The notes under the pieces were generated by a model. That model made no database searches, was not told the origin of the DNA, and was given only the letters and a program-made list of their open reading frames with translations. The position numbers and the translations under genes were made by a program. From Acidimicrobiaceae bacterium (lineage in GTDB: Bacteria; Actinomycetota; Acidimicrobiia; Acidimicrobiales; Acidimicrobiaceae), in contig JABEUN010000071.1 of assembly GCA_013044385.1 (NCBI GenBank), positions 1 to 64,000 of the forward strand: a DNA stretch of 64,000 nt, given 5' to 3'. This document shows, in pieces, positions 27,324-37,071 of this stretch. Within the stretch, counting starts at the first letter, position 1, and each line of letters begins with the position of its first letter.

Positions 27324-28258
27324 TGGCTATAGGGGCAAAGATCACTGGATGGGGATCGGCTGTTCCCGAAAAAATCGTGAAGAACTCCGATTTCGAGGGC
27401 CGACTTGAGACATCTGACCAATGGATTGTAGAACGAACCGGAATCCGGGAGCGTCGTTGGGGGGGCACCACCACAAGCCTGGCGGTCGAGGCAGGAGCGG
27501 CCGCCATCAAGTCCGCTGGACTATCTCCGTCAGAGATTGATCTTGTGATCCTGTCCACAACGACACCGGATCAGACAACACCAGCCACATCTTCCGTGGT
27601 TTCTCACCTTATCGGAACGTCCGGCGGAGCATTTGACCTCAACGCAGCCTGCGCAGGTTACGTATACGCCATGGTGGTGGGCCATGCGATGGTCGCCACA
27701 GGTGTCAACAAGAAGGTACTGGTGATTGGATCCGACACCTTGTCAAAGATCACCGACATGGAGGATAGAGGAACTGCGATTCTCTTCGCCGATGGTGCTG
27801 GTGCAGTCGTCCTCGAGTCATCCGAACGGGATGACTTCCTAGGCAGCGAACTAGGCGTTGATGGTGCTGCACAACCGATCCTGTACTGCGACCACGGAAG
27901 CTACCTTCGCATGGAGGGTAGAGAGGTATTCAAAAAGGCGGTTCGGGTGATGGTCGAATCAGCGGAGATTGCCATGAAAAAGGCAGGGATAACGGCCGAC
28001 GACATCTCACTCTGCGTCCCGCACCAAGCGAACCTACGAATCATTGAGTCGGCGTGTAAGAGATTGGGGATTCCGATCGAAAAGGCCGCAGTTTGTCTTG
28101 ACAAGTACGGAAATACCTCCTCCGGATCCGTCCCCCTTGCACTTGCTGATGCAGCTGATAACGGAAGACTCAGCAACGGTGACCTCGTCCTGTTCTCCGG
28201 CTTCGGTGCGGGAATGACCTGGGCCAGCTCGGTAGTCCGCTGGCAGGCATCCAAATGA
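27323..28258 (+). CDS. fabH: Beta-ketoacyl-ACP synthase III
   Basis: FabH condenses an acyl-CoA primer with malonyl-ACP to start fatty-acid synthesis. The catalytic cysteine is in NAACAGYVYA, the histidine in CVPHQANLRII and the asparagine in YGNTSSGSVPL. The GTG at 27323 is chosen because it overlaps the fabD stop codon by one base (TAGTG), follows AGAAGGAG and gives the usual N-terminus (AIGAKITGWG). An upstream TTG in frame would extend into fabD. Confidence 0.96.
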   Translation: MAIGAKITGWGSAVPEKIVKNSDFEGRLETSDQWIVERTGIRERRWGGTTTSLAVEAGAAAIKSAGLSPSEIDLVILSTTTPDQTTPATSSVVSHLIGTSGGAFDLNAACAGYVYAMVVGHAMVATGVNKKVLVIGSDTLSKITDMEDRGTAILFADGAGAVVLESSERDDFLGSELGVDGAAQPILYCDHGSYLRMEGREVFKKAVRVMVESAEIAMKKAGITADDISLCVPHQANLRIIESACKRLGIPIEKAAVCLDKYGNTSSGSVPLALADAADNGRLSNGDLVLFSGFGAGMTWASSVVRWQASK

Positions 28259-28995
28259 CCTCAGGAGAGGACGTGCCTAGAAACGTCTTTGTGACCGGTG
28301 GCGCCACTGGAATCGGGCAGGCGGTGGTTCGCGCCTTTCTCGATTCGGGTGACAGGGTCACCCTCTGCTACCGTTCCAGCCAGCCACCAGAGGACCTTCT
28401 CCAGCACGAACGCGTAGCGGCCATAAAACTGGATGTCACTTCTTCGGCCGAGATCGATGCTGCTTTTGCCGAGTCCGAGGAGCGTTTTGGGCCCGTCGCT
28501 GTACTCGTAGTAAACGCTGGGGCTACCGCCGATGGCCTGATGCTCCGAATGTCCGACAACGCCTGGAACACCACCATTGAGACGAACCTAACCGCAAGCT
28601 TCCACCTGACAAAAAGAGCCACTGCGACCATGGTCAGACAACGATACGGGCGGATCATCCTCGTCTCTTCGGTAGTGGCATTCACTGGTTCAGCAGGTCA
28701 GGTCAACTACGCCGCATCAAAGGCTGGAATGGTAGGGCTCGCAAGATCGCTAGCACGGGAACTCGCTACAAGATCGATCACGGTCAACGTAGTAGCCCCA
28801 GGTGCAGTTGCGACCGAGATGGTGCTCTCACTGCCAGATGCGAGGCAGGCAGCTATCGCAAAAGAGACTCCGATGGGACGAATTGCCGAAGCAAAAGAGA
28901 TCGCTTCAGCCATCGCATTCTTGGGGTCCGATTCTGCAAGTTTCATCACGGGTGCTGTTCTGGCAGTCGACGGTGGACTCTCGATGGGCCTGTAA
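28255..28995 (+). CDS. fabG: 3-oxoacyl-ACP reductase
   Basis: FabG is the NADPH-dependent short-chain dehydrogenase of the elongation cycle. It shows the cofactor loop TGGATGIGQAV, NAGATADGLM, the catalytic serine in VSSVVAFTGSAG and YAASKAG (Tyr and Lys). The ending ITGAVLAVDGGLSMG is typical. The ATG overlaps the fabH stop codon (ATGA). A GTG at 28273 behind AGGAGAGGA is a possible alternative that gives a shorter N-terminus. Confidence 0.95.
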   Translation: MTSGEDVPRNVFVTGGATGIGQAVVRAFLDSGDRVTLCYRSSQPPEDLLQHERVAAIKLDVTSSAEIDAAFAESEERFGPVAVLVVNAGATADGLMLRMSDNAWNTTIETNLTASFHLTKRATATMVRQRYGRIILVSSVVAFTGSAGQVNYAASKAGMVGLARSLARELATRSITVNVVAPGAVATEMVLSLPDARQAAIAKETPMGRIAEAKEIASAIAFLGSDSASFITGAVLAVDGGLSMGL

Positions 28996-29075
28996 CGGGT
29001 AGGTCGAAAGGTTAAGTAATATCTTTGCGAGTCGATGGTCGGCTCGCATTTGGTGAGTCAACGAAAGGACTCGAA

Positions 29076-29318
29076 ATGGATCAGCAGGCGGCGTTTGAGA
29101 AGTTCAAGGAGTGCGCGGTCAAGGTTCTCGGAGTAACGCCGGACCAGGTCGTTCCAACCGCCCGTTTCGCAGAAGATCTGGATGCAGACAGTTTGGATCT
29201 TGTCGAGTTGGTAATGGCACTTGAGGACGAGTTCGGAGTGAGTGTCGACGAATCAGAGCTCGAAGGAGTAGAGACCGTTCAGCAGTCATTCGAATTGATA
29301 ACCGGGAAGATGGAATGA
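29076..29318 (+). CDS. acpP: Acyl carrier protein
   Basis: The 80-residue acidic protein carries the growing acyl chain on phosphopantetheine attached to the serine of DADSLDLVEL. The ATG at 29076 is preceded by GAAAGGA and gives the standard length; a longer frame upstream is not needed. Its TGA overlaps the fabF start (ATGA). Confidence 0.95.
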   Translation: MDQQAAFEKFKECAVKVLGVTPDQVVPTARFAEDLDADSLDLVELVMALEDEFGVSVDESELEGVETVQQSFELITGKME

Positions 29319-30532
29319 AATTAACGTGGGGACCTAAAGGTCCGTCAGATGGAGTCGAAGCCCCTTTCAAGGTCGCAATTGTTGGCGTTGGACTGATCAG
29401 TTGCCTCGGGCAGACCAAGGAGTCCTTCTGGAAGGGACTCTTCGGACCTGCTCTAGTGGGACTGAGGACGATCGATGACTTTGACGCGTCAAATTGGCTT
29501 GGCCCCAAAGAGATCCGTCGACACGACCGGTTCAACCAGATGGGAATTGCCGCCTCGTCGCTTGCAATGCAAGACGCTGGCGACCTCAAGATCACCGATC
29601 CAGGTCGCGCTGGCGTTCTCGTTGGCACCGGTGTAGGGGGACTAGACAGTTTGGAAACTCAGGTAATGGTCGGTAACACCAGGGGATTCGACAGGGTAAC
29701 CCCATTCCTTGTCCCGCTGATGATGGCAAATGCAGGAGCGGCATCGATATCAATGCGCTTTGGCTTCCAAGGACCATGTGAAACCACCGTCACCGCCTGC
29801 GCGGCTGGCACCCAGGCCATTGCCAACGCCGCAAGGTTGATCGCAACCGGGCGTTGCGACGTCATGCTCACAGGTGGATCTGAATGTGCAATGACCGATA
29901 CGGCAAAAGCGGGCTTCAAGAACATGACCGCAATGTCAAACGCAGGTATCTCGAGGCCATTCGACAGAGACCGCGATGGATTTATGATGGCCGAAGGCGC
30001 CGCCATTCTTGTGCTCGAAGAACTCAATCGAGCTAAGGCAAGAGGTGCGCACATCTACGCCACAATTGATGGAGCAGCCTCGAATGCAGACGCGTATCAC
30101 ATCACAGCTCCTTCTCCGCACGGCGTTGGAGCGGCTGGATGTATGCGTATTGCAATTGCCGACGCTGGTCTAACTCCTAAGGACATCGCTCATATCAATG
30201 CTCACGGTACGTCGACACCTATGAACGACCTAGCCGAGGGAGAGGCGATGAACGATGTGTTCGGATCCGTTACGCCACCTGTCACCTCGCTCAAGGGGGC
30301 GCTCGGCCATGCGTTCGGATCTGCAGGTGCACTCGAAGCAGTCGGCGCATGTCTCACCATTGAGCACGGTGTCATCCCTCCGACACTGGGCACCAAGGAG
30401 ATTGATCCAGCTATCCATGTCGACGTCGTAATGGGTGAGGGTAGGCCCTTTGTGGCTGGACCAATCCTCTCGAACTCATTCGGATTCGGTGGTCATAACG
30501 GATCAATCGTTATAAGCCCGTTGGAAAGCTGA
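29315..30532 (+). CDS. fabF: Beta-ketoacyl-ACP synthase II
   Basis: FabF performs the condensation step of chain elongation. The catalytic triad is visible as the cysteine in TACAAGTQAI and the histidines in INAHGTSTPMND and LGHAFGSAGALE. The end FGFGGHNGSIV is typical. The protein has about 18 extra N-terminal residues before VAIVGVGLIS. It is the last gene of the fab operon and is followed by a hairpin at 30550-30592. Confidence 0.95.
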   Translation: MKLTWGPKGPSDGVEAPFKVAIVGVGLISCLGQTKESFWKGLFGPALVGLRTIDDFDASNWLGPKEIRRHDRFNQMGIAASSLAMQDAGDLKITDPGRAGVLVGTGVGGLDSLETQVMVGNTRGFDRVTPFLVPLMMANAGAASISMRFGFQGPCETTVTACAAGTQAIANAARLIATGRCDVMLTGGSECAMTDTAKAGFKNMTAMSNAGISRPFDRDRDGFMMAEGAAILVLEELNRAKARGAHIYATIDGAASNADAYHITAPSPHGVGAAGCMRIAIADAGLTPKDIAHINAHGTSTPMNDLAEGEAMNDVFGSVTPPVTSLKGALGHAFGSAGALEAVGACLTIEHGVIPPTLGTKEIDPAIHVDVVMGEGRPFVAGPILSNSFGFGGHNGSIVISPLES

Positions 30533-30549
30533 CAAGTTGAGTCGAACCG

Positions 30550-30592
30550 TATCTTGCCCGGAGGCCTAACCAGAGCGTCTCTGGGCAAGATA
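30550..30592 (+). terminator. Hairpin after the fab operon (no T-run)
   Basis: TATCTTGCCC at 30550-30559 pairs perfectly with GGGCAAGATA at 30583-30592, and the stem continues to 14 pairs including one G-T wobble, with a 15-base loop. It lies 17 bases after the fabF stop codon. There is no T-run on the fab strand, so it may be a Rho-assisted or U-less transcript end. Confidence 0.55.
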
Positions 30593-30649
30593 TCGGCTAT
30601 CTCATACACGACTTCCAACTAGTGGTCAAAGGCAACTAGCGTCGTTTGC

Positions 30650-32350
30650 GTGGAACAGCGTCAAACCTTTAATGAGCGAAGCGTAACCTTGCCCGGTGAC
30701 TCGACAGTTGGATCCTTTAGTCTCACTCCCCCATGGTTGGTCGACCTAGATAAGCTCGAATGGCTCGGGCAGACTCCCAATCTACGGGTACGCACCCACG
30801 AGGAACTGCCACGATTGATCCGAAAGCGCAGAATACCGCCGCTGAGGCGATTCCTTTGGACTGGACTCATACTCGGAAATGCAATAGGCAGATGGTGGCT
30901 CATAGATCGCAGAAAGGGCACCACCGTTTCACGCGCAGGTCTGTCGCACAGACTCCGTGACGCATTTGAGGTTCTGGGGCCCACGTATATAAAACTTGGC
31001 CAGATCCTCTCCTCCGGAAACGGAATCTTCCCTGACGAGCTGGTAAATGAGTTCAAGTCCCTTCGAGACCAAGTCAAGCCAGAGAGCTTCGACAAGGTTA
31101 GAACGACTGTAGAGTCGGACCTCGGCCGAGAGCTTGAGGAGATATTCTCCGAGTTCGATTCAACACCACTCGCAGCCGCATCAATAGCCCAAGTTCATCA
31201 GGCCCGGCTCAGAAGCGGTGAGGAGGTCGTTGTCAAAGTTCAACGGCCAAGGGTGGCGGAACTCGTAAGGCGGGATCTAGCTGCAATGAGCTGGATCGCG
31301 CCCATACTGGTCGGCCGAATACCTATCGCCGCTCTGGCAAACCCCCCGGCACTTGTGGAACTCTTCGCTGAGACAATCATAGAGGAGCTAGATTTTCGAC
31401 TCGAAGCCGCCAACATGATTGACATTTCGACGATCTTGGCCAAGACGGATCAGAGGGCGCTCGTAGTCCCAAGACCACACCCGCGTTATGTAACTCGTCG
31501 AGTCTTGATCATGGAAAAACTCTCGGGATTCAACTGGGATGATATATCCGGCATGGTCGATGCCGGAATCGACACAGCCCAGGTAGTGCGTGCAGGTATG
31601 GTCGCCTTCATGGAGGGCGCTATGGTCCACGGAGTCTTTCATGGAGACCTCCACGGTGGCAATCTACTCGTGCTGTCCACAGGGGAGGTCGGATTACTCG
31701 ATTACGGCATCACGGGGCGACTAACCGAAAAGAAGAGGCTAGCTTTTCTCCGACTACTAATTGGTGGGACTATAAATGACGTCAGATTGCAGGTCGCAGC
31801 CCTAAGAGACATGGGAGCGCTGCCCGAAGATACCGACCTCGAGGCAGTCGTGAGCGAACTCGGACTGGACGGCCCTCCAATCGATCCGACTTCGTTATCA
31901 CCCGATGAACTTATATCGGAGATCAGGAATCTCACCAAAGCACTCCTCGGATTCGGCGCCAGAATGCCGAAAGAGTTGATGCTATTCGTAAAAAATATGA
32001 TCTTTCTGGACTCCTCGATGGTTTCTTTGGCGCCTGACCTCGACCTTTTCGCAGAGATTACATTCCTAGCCACCTACTTCACTTCGAAGTATGGTGACCA
32101 GATCTCCAAAGACGTGGGTGTCGACCTGGCATCCACCCCTATCGACCTAATTGGCGTAAAAGGCTCTCTAGGCATCCCATCCGATGTTGAGACGCTGACC
32201 TACAAAGAACTGGTCGAACGGAGAGAGTTGATCAGAAAGCGTATGGAGTCAAACCAGGCCGGAAGACGAGTTGACCCAAAGGATCGTTGGACCAAGAAGT
32301 TTTCAACGAGGTTATTGAGCCAAGTGAAGGATCTCACCAAGCGAAGGTAG
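30650..32350 (+). CDS. ABC1/UbiB family atypical kinase-like protein
   Basis: The 566-residue protein has the hallmark KxGQ motif (YIKLGQILSS), the alanine-rich nucleotide loop AAASIAQVHQA, a lysine strand VVVKVQRP, the catalytic-like HGDLHGGNLL and LLDYGITG. UbiB/AarF proteins support quinone synthesis or lipid handling through an ATPase activity; the role in actinobacteria is not settled. Unlike many members, no C-terminal membrane hairpin is visible and the chain ends in basic residues (QVKDLTKRR). The start is GTG at 30650. Confidence 0.9.
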   Translation: MEQRQTFNERSVTLPGDSTVGSFSLTPPWLVDLDKLEWLGQTPNLRVRTHEELPRLIRKRRIPPLRRFLWTGLILGNAIGRWWLIDRRKGTTVSRAGLSHRLRDAFEVLGPTYIKLGQILSSGNGIFPDELVNEFKSLRDQVKPESFDKVRTTVESDLGRELEEIFSEFDSTPLAAASIAQVHQARLRSGEEVVVKVQRPRVAELVRRDLAAMSWIAPILVGRIPIAALANPPALVELFAETIIEELDFRLEAANMIDISTILAKTDQRALVVPRPHPRYVTRRVLIMEKLSGFNWDDISGMVDAGIDTAQVVRAGMVAFMEGAMVHGVFHGDLHGGNLLVLSTGEVGLLDYGITGRLTEKKRLAFLRLLIGGTINDVRLQVAALRDMGALPEDTDLEAVVSELGLDGPPIDPTSLSPDELISEIRNLTKALLGFGARMPKELMLFVKNMIFLDSSMVSLAPDLDLFAEITFLATYFTSKYGDQISKDVGVDLASTPIDLIGVKGSLGIPSDVETLTYKELVERRELIRKRMESNQAGRRVDPKDRWTKKFSTRLLSQVKDLTKRR

Positions 32351-32377
32351 CCATTGCCATCTCCTGCACCCAATTGC

Positions 32378-32665
32378 TCATTGAAGCCATGTCGGCCTGG
32401 GGCGAGCATGTGCATGAAAATGGTCGGGAATCTGCCTCATAACCCTATCTATCCTGAAAGGACGTTCTCCGAAGACCAGTCTGGCAATCTCGTCTAGTCG
32501 TTGCACCATCTGTTCTACAGCAGCAGGATCCGGAAAGGCACCGTGCTTCTTCCAGACGACCATCGGAACCGAACACGACTCGCACTCCGCTACCCAGCAG
32601 AGTTCGTCATCAAAGTAGCGCGTAGTTATGGCGTCGGCCTGACACAGTTGGCAGACTACCTCCAT
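32378..32665 (-). CDS. Small Cys/His-rich protein downstream of trpA
   Basis: This 95-residue protein of unrecognised function has CQLC at 5-8 and CWVAECESC at 23-31, consistent with a zinc-binding knuckle. A central helix (EQMVQRLDEIARLVFG) and a striking DHFHAHARP near the C-terminus follow. It lies 33 bases after trpA on the same strand, so it is probably the last gene of the trp operon. It converges with the UbiB-like gene. Its size and composition look like a genuine gene; any function is unknown. Confidence 0.7.
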   Translation of the reverse strand: MEVVCQLCQADAITTRYFDDELCWVAECESCSVPMVVWKKHGAFPDPAAVEQMVQRLDEIARLVFGERPFRIDRVMRQIPDHFHAHARPRPTWLQ

Positions 32666-32698
32666 GTCGACCCGGCTTTCAAAAGATTCACCTCATAC

Positions 32699-33484
32699 TC
32701 AGAGCGCATCGACCGCCCGGCGAATCGCAGATATGAAGTCAAACGCTCCGTCCGGACCACCACCTTCTAGCAGCCTTCTAACCAACGCAGACCCAACTAC
32801 GACTCCATCGGCATCCTGGCTAGCTTCCTTGGCCTGTTCAGGAGTGGATATACCGATACCAATCAAGACCGGTTTATCAGTCATTGAGGTCAACCTACGA
32901 CTGATTGTCCTGGCCGAAGAGGCCAGCGCATTGCGTTCTCCGGTCACTCCCATGACCCCAACTGCATATACGAAGCCCTGTGACTCATCGACGAGCTTTT
33001 GCGCCCTGTCGTCAGGTGTCGTCGGAGCAACGAGTAGCACTGTTTCGATGTTCCGAGCCGCAGCACAACTCTTCCACTCCCCCATCTCTTCAACCGGCAA
33101 GTCAGGAAGAATTACACCCGATACACCCGCAGTGTCTAGCCAACCTGCGAACCGCTCTACTCCGGCATGGTGGACGATGTTGTAATAGGTCATGACTGCA
33201 AGCGGAGCGCCAAAGCTCCGCTCTGCGAGGCCGCCGAGTATCGAAGCTGGCGTGGCTCCTGAATCCAAGGCGCGTTGTGATGCCTCCTGGATGATCGGAC
33301 CATCCATAATTGGGTCAGAGAAAGGAATGCCGACCTCGACCGCGTCTGCCCCGGCAGCAATGACCGCCTCCAAGACGTCGAGCCAGTCAGTGCCTAAGCC
33401 ACCTGTTATATATGGTACTAACAGCTTTCTTCCATGCATTTTAGCTTCTGCCAGCGTGGTACCGAGGCTAAGTCCGATGCTCAT
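32699..33484 (-). CDS. trpA: Tryptophan synthase alpha subunit
   Basis: TrpA cleaves indole-3-glycerol phosphate to indole and glyceraldehyde-3-phosphate. Catalytic acidic residues lie in [22 protein letters not shown], and the phosphate-binding parts are [13 protein letters not shown] and [10 protein letters not shown]. The ATG overlaps the trpB stop codon (ATGA). Length 261 is standard. Confidence 0.96.
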   Translation of the reverse strand: MSIGLSLGTTLAEAKMHGRKLLVPYITGGLGTDWLDVLEAVIAAGADAVEVGIPFSDPIMDGPIIQEASQRALDSGATPASILGGLAERSFGAPLAVMTYYNIVHHAGVERFAGWLDTAGVSGVILPDLPVEEMGEWKSCAAARNIETVLLVAPTTPDDRAQKLVDESQGFVYAVGVMGVTGERNALASSARTISRRLTSMTDKPVLIGIGISTPEQAKEASQDADGVVVGSALVRRLLEGGGPDGAFDFISAIRRAVDAL

Positions 33485-34659
33485 CTGAGTCGACCTACCA
33501 AAAGCTCAGCTGCCACCGACGCGTCCTTGTCGCCCCGGCCCGACATCGTAAGCACAACCTTTGAACCGAGGGGAATTCTCTTTCCTGCCTCACTAGCAAC
33601 CCATGCAACAGCGTGAGCCGGCTCGAGAGCGGGAATTATCCCCTCCGTCTGCGAGAGCAACATGACGGCGTCCAAAACGGCGTCATCATCCACTGAATAA
33701 TACTCAGCACGGCCCGTCGAGTTTAGGTATGAGTGCTCTGGCCCGACGCCGGGGTAGTCCAATCCAGCCGACACAGAATGGGCCTCTTCCACCTGACCAA
33801 ATTCATCTTGAAGCAGCATTGATCTCATCCCGTGCACTACACCGGGTGAACCCCTCCCCACCGCAGCGCCACCCGCAGGCTCCACACCCACAAGCACCGC
33901 TGCGCAAGTATCGGCAAAACCTGCAAAAGTGCCAGCGGCATTCGAACCACCTCCCACGCAAGCAACCACAAAGTCAGGAGCACCGCCGAGTTGATCCAAC
34001 GACTGAGAGTACGCCTCCTCACCGATTATCCTCTGGAATTCGCGGACCATGTATGGATAAGGATGAGGTCCCATCACCGACCCTATGCAGTAATGGGTAG
34101 TCTCCACAGACGCAACCCACTCCCTCATCGCCTCATTGATCGCATCTTTAAGGGTCTTAGATCCAGAGCTAACTGCAACCACTTTGGCACCGAGAAGTCG
34201 CATCCTGAACACGTTGAGTTCCTGCCTTTGGATGTCGACCTCACCCATGTAGATAGTGGCATCCAGACCAAACACAGCTGCCGCAGTTGCAGTGGCCACC
34301 CCGTGTTGTCCGGCTCCGGTCTCTGCAATTATTCGACCTTTGCCCATCCTTTTTGCAAGCAGGGCCTGACCGACAACATTGTTGATCTTGTGTGAACCGG
34401 TATGGGTCAGGTCCTCCCGCTTTAGGTAGAGCTCGACACCCAACTTTTCAGATAGTCTGCCCGCATAAGTGAGCGGGGTTGGTCTGCCGGCATAGTTGGA
34501 AAGTATCTGGTAGTAGGTACTGCGGAAAGAAGCGTCAGCCCAGGCATCACTAAATCCTGCTTCGAGTTCAGAACACGCTGCGAACAACGATTCCGGAACG
34601 TAAACGCCACCAAAATCGCCGAACCTCCCCGCTTCGCTCGGGGGCCCCATGAAAGACAC
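33481..34659 (-). CDS. trpB: Tryptophan synthase beta subunit
   Basis: TrpB condenses indole with serine using PLP. The lysine is in [18 protein letters not shown], the glutamate in [14 protein letters not shown] and the phosphate loop is [12 protein letters not shown]. The GTG start at 34659 shares one base with the trpF stop codon (TAGTG); an ATG three codons in is also possible. Length 392 is normal for TrpB1. Confidence 0.96.
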   Translation of the reverse strand: MSFMGPPSEAGRFGDFGGVYVPESLFAACSELEAGFSDAWADASFRSTYYQILSNYAGRPTPLTYAGRLSEKLGVELYLKREDLTHTGSHKINNVVGQALLAKRMGKGRIIAETGAGQHGVATATAAAVFGLDATIYMGEVDIQRQELNVFRMRLLGAKVVAVSSGSKTLKDAINEAMREWVASVETTHYCIGSVMGPHPYPYMVREFQRIIGEEAYSQSLDQLGGAPDFVVACVGGGSNAAGTFAGFADTCAAVLVGVEPAGGAAVGRGSPGVVHGMRSMLLQDEFGQVEEAHSVSAGLDYPGVGPEHSYLNSTGRAEYYSVDDDAVLDAVMLLSQTEGIIPALEPAHAVAWVASEAGKRIPLGSKVVLTMSGRGDKDASVAAELLVGRLR

Positions 34660-35345
34660 TACTCCGACTCCTCCCAGTTATACGGAGCCCCAGACGCACC
34701 GTCACCGATCTCCTGGTGTACTCCGATTCCGAGTGAATCTCCAGTAGTTTTAGCTATTTCAATAAAAGATTTCAGCTTCCTCGGATCCTTTCTTCCAGGT
34801 TCCACTTCTACGCCCGTAGTGACATCTACCCCAAAGGGGCGAACGGTCTCCAGGGCCGTGGCAACATTACCGGGGTTCAACCCACCAGCGAGAATCATTC
34901 TGCGGTCGGGGGCCATTCCCTCGACAAGTGACCAATCGAACACCGCTCCTGATCCCGGAACAGAACCGTCCACTAGTGTCGCCCAAATCTTGTAGTTAGA
35001 CAGATTGGTTAGCTGTGAATGGCCGGCCGGAAAGCTCTTAACTACGAACCTAACGCGCTCTGAGACGAAATTTGTGACTGCTGGGCCCTCATTACCATGC
35101 AGTTGCGCACCCGACAGCCCGATACGGTTGACCACTTCAGCAACAGTCTCTGCTCGCTCATTGACAAACACTCCAAACGTCATGACAGACGGCGGGAGCT
35201 GGTGCACAATCTCGGCCACAACCTTCTCGGTCACCTGTCGCCTAGATGGAGCGAATATGAACCCGAGCGCGTCAGCACCCAGTGCAACTGAGAGGAGCGC
35301 ATCCGATTCGTTAGTAATTCCGCAGATCTTTACAAACGTCGACAA
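34659..35345 (-). CDS. trpF: Phosphoribosylanthranilate isomerase
   Basis: TrpF isomerises phosphoribosylanthranilate. The N-terminus [13 protein letters not shown] carries the catalytic cysteine, and [10 protein letters not shown] and [15 protein letters not shown] with the closing [18 protein letters not shown] are family signatures. The TTG at 35345 is chosen as it begins directly at the family start, two bases after the trpC stop codon; a longer frame would run into trpC. About 20 C-terminal residues exceed the usual end. Confidence 0.94.
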   Translation of the reverse strand: MSTFVKICGITNESDALLSVALGADALGFIFAPSRRQVTEKVVAEIVHQLPPSVMTFGVFVNERAETVAEVVNRIGLSGAQLHGNEGPAVTNFVSERVRFVVKSFPAGHSQLTNLSNYKIWATLVDGSVPGSGAVFDWSLVEGMAPDRRMILAGGLNPGNVATALETVRPFGVDVTTGVEVEPGRKDPRKLKSFIEIAKTTGDSLGIGVHQEIGDGASGAPYNWEESE

Positions 35346-35346
35346 C

Positions 35347-36132
35347 CTAAATTCGACCCGCTTCCAGATAAATCCCCAACAGGCCAGCAGGGTCTGAAGA
35401 CCGAACCAACGACTCTCCAATCAGTACTGCATCAAATCCTGCTTCGCGAAGTGGTCCAAGCTGTTCCGGTGAAGTAATCCCTGACTCTGCAAGTCTCACT
35501 CTGTCGTCTGGAATCATCCCTGCTAGTCGAACAGCTCGGTCAGTATCAATTTCAAACGTGACAAGATCCCTCTGATTGACCCCTACAACGTCGACATCAG
35601 CCAGGTGAATCAGTTCAAGCTCGTCTTCAGAATGTACCTCTAAAATCACTTCGAGCCCGATACTGTGAGCAAGGTCACTGAACGAAGCCACTTCATCTGG
35701 TGTAAGGCCAGCCGCAATCAGAAGCACTGCATCAGCGCCGGCAAGGCGCGCGTCAACCACATCAACCGGCGACACCGTGAAGTCCTTCCGCAAAATCGGC
35801 AGTTCACATCCTGATCTCGCTGTTTTCAGGTCTGCCAGATTGCCGCCAAAATACTCCTCGTCCGTTAGAACCGAAACCGCACTGGCTCCGCCTTTTGCAT
35901 AAAGGTTGACCAGTTCCATAACAGACAACTGCTCCGCAAGCGCACCTTTGGAAGGTGAGCGTCGCTTAACCTCGGCGACTACCGACACGCCGGTGTCTGC
36001 GGTAAGTGCCCCCGACAATGATTTCACTGGCGCCAACAGTTCACACTCAACTAGCAGCGCTTTGAGATCACGACTGTCGTTCCTTGCCCGCTGCCTATGA
36101 AACTCAAGAATTCTATCCAAATAGGTAGCCAT
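35347..36132 (-). CDS. trpC: Indole-3-glycerol-phosphate synthase
   Basis: TrpC closes the indole ring. Catalytic residues are found in VVAEVKRRSPSKG, LRKDFTVSP, EVILEVHSEDEL, GVNQRDL and VRLAESGI. The ATG at 36132 gives the family-typical start (ATYLDRILEFHRQR) and 261 residues. The frame is open a further 61 codons upstream, but that part resembles no TrpC. It is the first gene of the trp operon; no clear attenuator or Trp-rich leader peptide was seen upstream. Confidence 0.95.
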   Translation of the reverse strand: MATYLDRILEFHRQRARNDSRDLKALLVECELLAPVKSLSGALTADTGVSVVAEVKRRSPSKGALAEQLSVMELVNLYAKGGASAVSVLTDEEYFGGNLADLKTARSGCELPILRKDFTVSPVDVVDARLAGADAVLLIAAGLTPDEVASFSDLAHSIGLEVILEVHSEDELELIHLADVDVVGVNQRDLVTFEIDTDRAVRLAGMIPDDRVRLAESGITSPEQLGPLREAGFDAVLIGESLVRSSDPAGLLGIYLEAGRI

Positions 36133-36385
36133 CGAATAAGATGCTAGAAGGAGTTGCTGCCCATGGCCCTTGAAAGTAGGCAACTTGAAAAAGTTGATCA
36201 GCCTGCTACGCGATCGTAACCCGCCCCACACAGCGACACTTATTTCGAAACATCGGATCCGATCAATTTCGACCGCAGCAGCGCGGGATTCGATATCATC
36301 ACAAAGACATAACAAATCTCGGACTTCGCATGCCCTAAGCTGCGGCTAGCCGATATTAACTGGCCCGGCACGTAGGAGAGAACCA

Positions 36386-37063
36386 TTGGGCGAGTCGATA
36401 AGCGTCATGGTAGTTGAGGACGACCCCTCGATAGCCGACCTGCTAAACAGCTACCTCAGCAAGGAAGGCTATCGCGTCCTTCTAGCATCCCAGGGCAAGC
36501 GTGCTCTTGAACTCTTCCGGCAAGAAAAATTATCCCTGATCGTCCTCGACGTCGGCCTACCCGGCGACCTAGACGGCCTTGAGGTATGCAAAGCTATCCG
36601 CCAAACGTCTCAGGTTCCGATCATTATGCTGACGGCAAGAGATTCCGAGATCGACAAGGTGCTAGGTCTCGAACTCGGTGCTGACGACTACGTGACCAAG
36701 CCCTTCTCGCCCCGCGAATTGACTTCACGGGTGAAGGCTATTCTCAGACGCTCCACTCAGTCAGCCGAACCATCAGCAGAACCTATCCGGCTAGGCGAGA
36801 TACAGCTTGACCTCAAAACGCGAGAGGTGTTCCTCCAGGGCGAGCCCATACCGATGACAGTGCGGGAATTTGACCTACTCAGTTACCTCTTCCGCAACCG
36901 CCGTCTGGCGCTAAACCGTCGGCAACTCTTAGACGGAGTCTGGGGCGTAGATTGGTACGGTGACGACCGAACCGTTGACGTTCACGTACGCCAACTGCGT
37001 AGAAAACTTAAAGGACACCTCCCGCTGACGACCGTTTGGGGCGTCGGTTACAGGTTGGACTGA
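36386..37063 (+). CDS. OmpR/PhoB-family response regulator
   Basis: The receiver domain (1-120) has the acidic pair EDD (11-13), phosphoacceptor Asp55 (LIVLDVGLPGDLDG) and the lysine in YVTKPFSP. The C-terminal winged helix (about 130-225) shows REFDLLSYLFRNRR, and VDVHVRQLRRKL precedes VWGVGYRLD. The TTG start at 36386 follows AGGAGAG. It is co-transcribed with the sensor kinase that begins nine bases after it. The target genes are unknown. Confidence 0.93.
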   Translation: MGESISVMVVEDDPSIADLLNSYLSKEGYRVLLASQGKRALELFRQEKLSLIVLDVGLPGDLDGLEVCKAIRQTSQVPIIMLTARDSEIDKVLGLELGADDYVTKPFSPRELTSRVKAILRRSTQSAEPSAEPIRLGEIQLDLKTREVFLQGEPIPMTVREFDLLSYLFRNRRLALNRRQLLDGVWGVDWYGDDRTVDVHVRQLRRKLKGHLPLTTVWGVGYRLD

Positions 37064-37071
37064 ACCCTCCA

